Assembly: GCA_002439735.1 (NCBI GenBank)
Contig: DJPG01000006.1
Coordinates: 1-6,360, forward strand
DNA: 6,360 bases
Direction of reading: 5' to 3'
Source of the DNA: Firmicutes bacterium UBA6418
GTDB lineage: Bacteria > Bacillota > Clostridia > Peptostreptococcales > Anaerovoracaceae
The notes beneath the pieces are model-generated. The model had not been told where the DNA came from. It searched no databases and was given only the letters and a program-made list of their open reading frames with translations. The stretch's first letter is position 1, and each line of letters opens with the position of its first letter. Position numbers and translations under genes: made by a program. This document shows, in pieces, positions 5,714 to 6,360 of this stretch.

Positions 5714-6360
5714 ATGAAAAGAAGAAGCTGGATCTTGATCATCACCTCTGTGGTATTTTTGGCGTTTCTGTGTATCGGGACGCTGGTGACGCCGGAAGTC
5801 GATTTTTCGGAAAACGAAAACCGCTATCTGCAGACGGCGCCGAAACTGACGGTGCAAAACGTGCTCAGCGGGCGTTTTGAAACGCAGGCTGAAGATTATC
5901 TGAACGACCAGATCATCGGTCGCACGCTTTGGGTGCGGGCGATGGCGACGACCGAGGCGGCCCTGGGCGTCGGCGATATCAACGGCGTGTATCTGGCGAC
6001 GGGTGGCAGAGTGGTCAAGCGTGTGACGGAGGCGGATTTTGACTGGAATCGTTACCGCGGAAACCTGAAGCAGGTAGTGGAGCTTGCGGAAAGCTGCGAG
6101 ACAAGCGGCAGCAGGCTCTACGCGATGCTGGTACCGACGGCGGCCTATGTCTATCAGGAGGATCTGCCGAATCATGCGATGCGTTTTGACGAAGATCGCG
6201 CTTTTGCCGAGGCAAAGGACACGCTGGGCGATCGGCTGATCGACCTGCGGGATGATCTGCGAACAGCAGTGCAGGACGGCAGTGCGGCGCGTGAGAGCGC
6301 GGACGGCGGCGTCTTTTTCCGTACCGACCATCACTGGAGCGGCTACGGCGCTTACCTTGG
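5714..6360 (+). CDS. DHHW protein, AlgJ/AlgX-like (3' end outside the window)
   Basis: The frame from ATG 5714 stays open to the window edge, giving 215 residues of an incomplete protein. A basic start (KRRS) and a membrane segment at about 6-23 anchor it, with the rest outside. The ENENRYLQTAP segment (about 34-44), the LSGRFETQAEDYLNDQIIGR segment (51-70) and the GVYLATGGRVVKR segment (91-103) follow the pattern of AlgJ/AlgX-like acetyltransfer proteins. The name-giving motif D205-H206-H207-W208 is in TDHHWSGYGAY. In AlgJ and AlgX the Asp-His pair of the equivalent motif belongs to an SGNH-hydrolase-like catalytic site; the nucleophilic Ser of such a site would lie beyond this window. Families of this kind pair with MBOAT proteins to acetylate exopolysaccharide or wall polymers. 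The gene follows the MBOAT gene by 15 nt and is surely in the same operon. Confidence 0.95.
   Translation, partial: MKRRSWILIITSVVFLAFLCIGTLVTPEVDFSENENRYLQTAPKLTVQNVLSGRFETQAEDYLNDQIIGRTLWVRAMATTEAALGVGDINGVYLATGGRVVKRVTEADFDWNRYRGNLKQVVELAESCETSGSRLYAMLVPTAAYVYQEDLPNHAMRFDEDRAFAEAKDTLGDRLIDLRDDLRTAVQDGSAARESADGGVFFRTDHHWSGYGAYL

Noticed and set aside
5594..6334. Minus-strand frame opposite the MBOAT end and the DHHW gene
   Set aside because: The + strand DHHW frame carries clear family motifs and a ribosome site over the same bases, so the opposite frame is a shadow.

Overview
The window looks like a chromosome segment of a Gram-positive Clostridia-type Firmicute, most plausibly a Lachnospiraceae-like gut anaerobe of moderately high GC. 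This is inferred from tRNA genes that all encode their CCA ends, strong GGAGG-type ribosome sites, sigma-A-like promoters, and protein families common in that group (DUF4358 lipoprotein, DHHW protein, YczE-type membrane protein). No species can be named from the sequence alone.

Layout. Positions 1-755 hold a tightly packed tRNA cluster on the + strand: the 3' end of one unassigned tRNA, then Lys(UUU), Ser(UGA), Ser(GCU), Trp(CCA), Pro(UGG), Met-type (CAU) and Phe(GAA), closed by a clear intrinsic terminator (757-786). Positions 787-1296 are AT-richer and have no convincing gene, but carry a short tandem repeat whose unit contains a small palindrome. A near-consensus promoter (1297-1325) then drives a monocistronic YczE-type integral membrane protein (1372-2103), closed by its own terminator (2105-2129).

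From a second promoter (2202-2230) runs a four-gene, same-strand cluster that continues past the window: a DUF4358-type lipoprotein (2270-2824), a membrane-anchored transglutaminase-like protein with an intact Cys-His-Asp triad (2903-4075), an MBOAT O-acyltransferase of the AlgI/DltB/PatA kind (4163-5698), and a DHHW protein related to AlgJ/AlgX (5714 to the window edge).

How the genes may work together. MBOAT plus an AlgJ/AlgX-like or DHHW partner is the established core of extracytoplasmic O-acylation: the membrane enzyme passes acyl groups across the membrane and the secreted partner places them on a glycan. The lipoprotein and the transglutaminase-like protein are both predicted to sit on the outer face of the membrane, so they are candidates for accessory parts of a cell-surface glycan modification system. 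That last step is inference. It is the most interesting aspect of the window.
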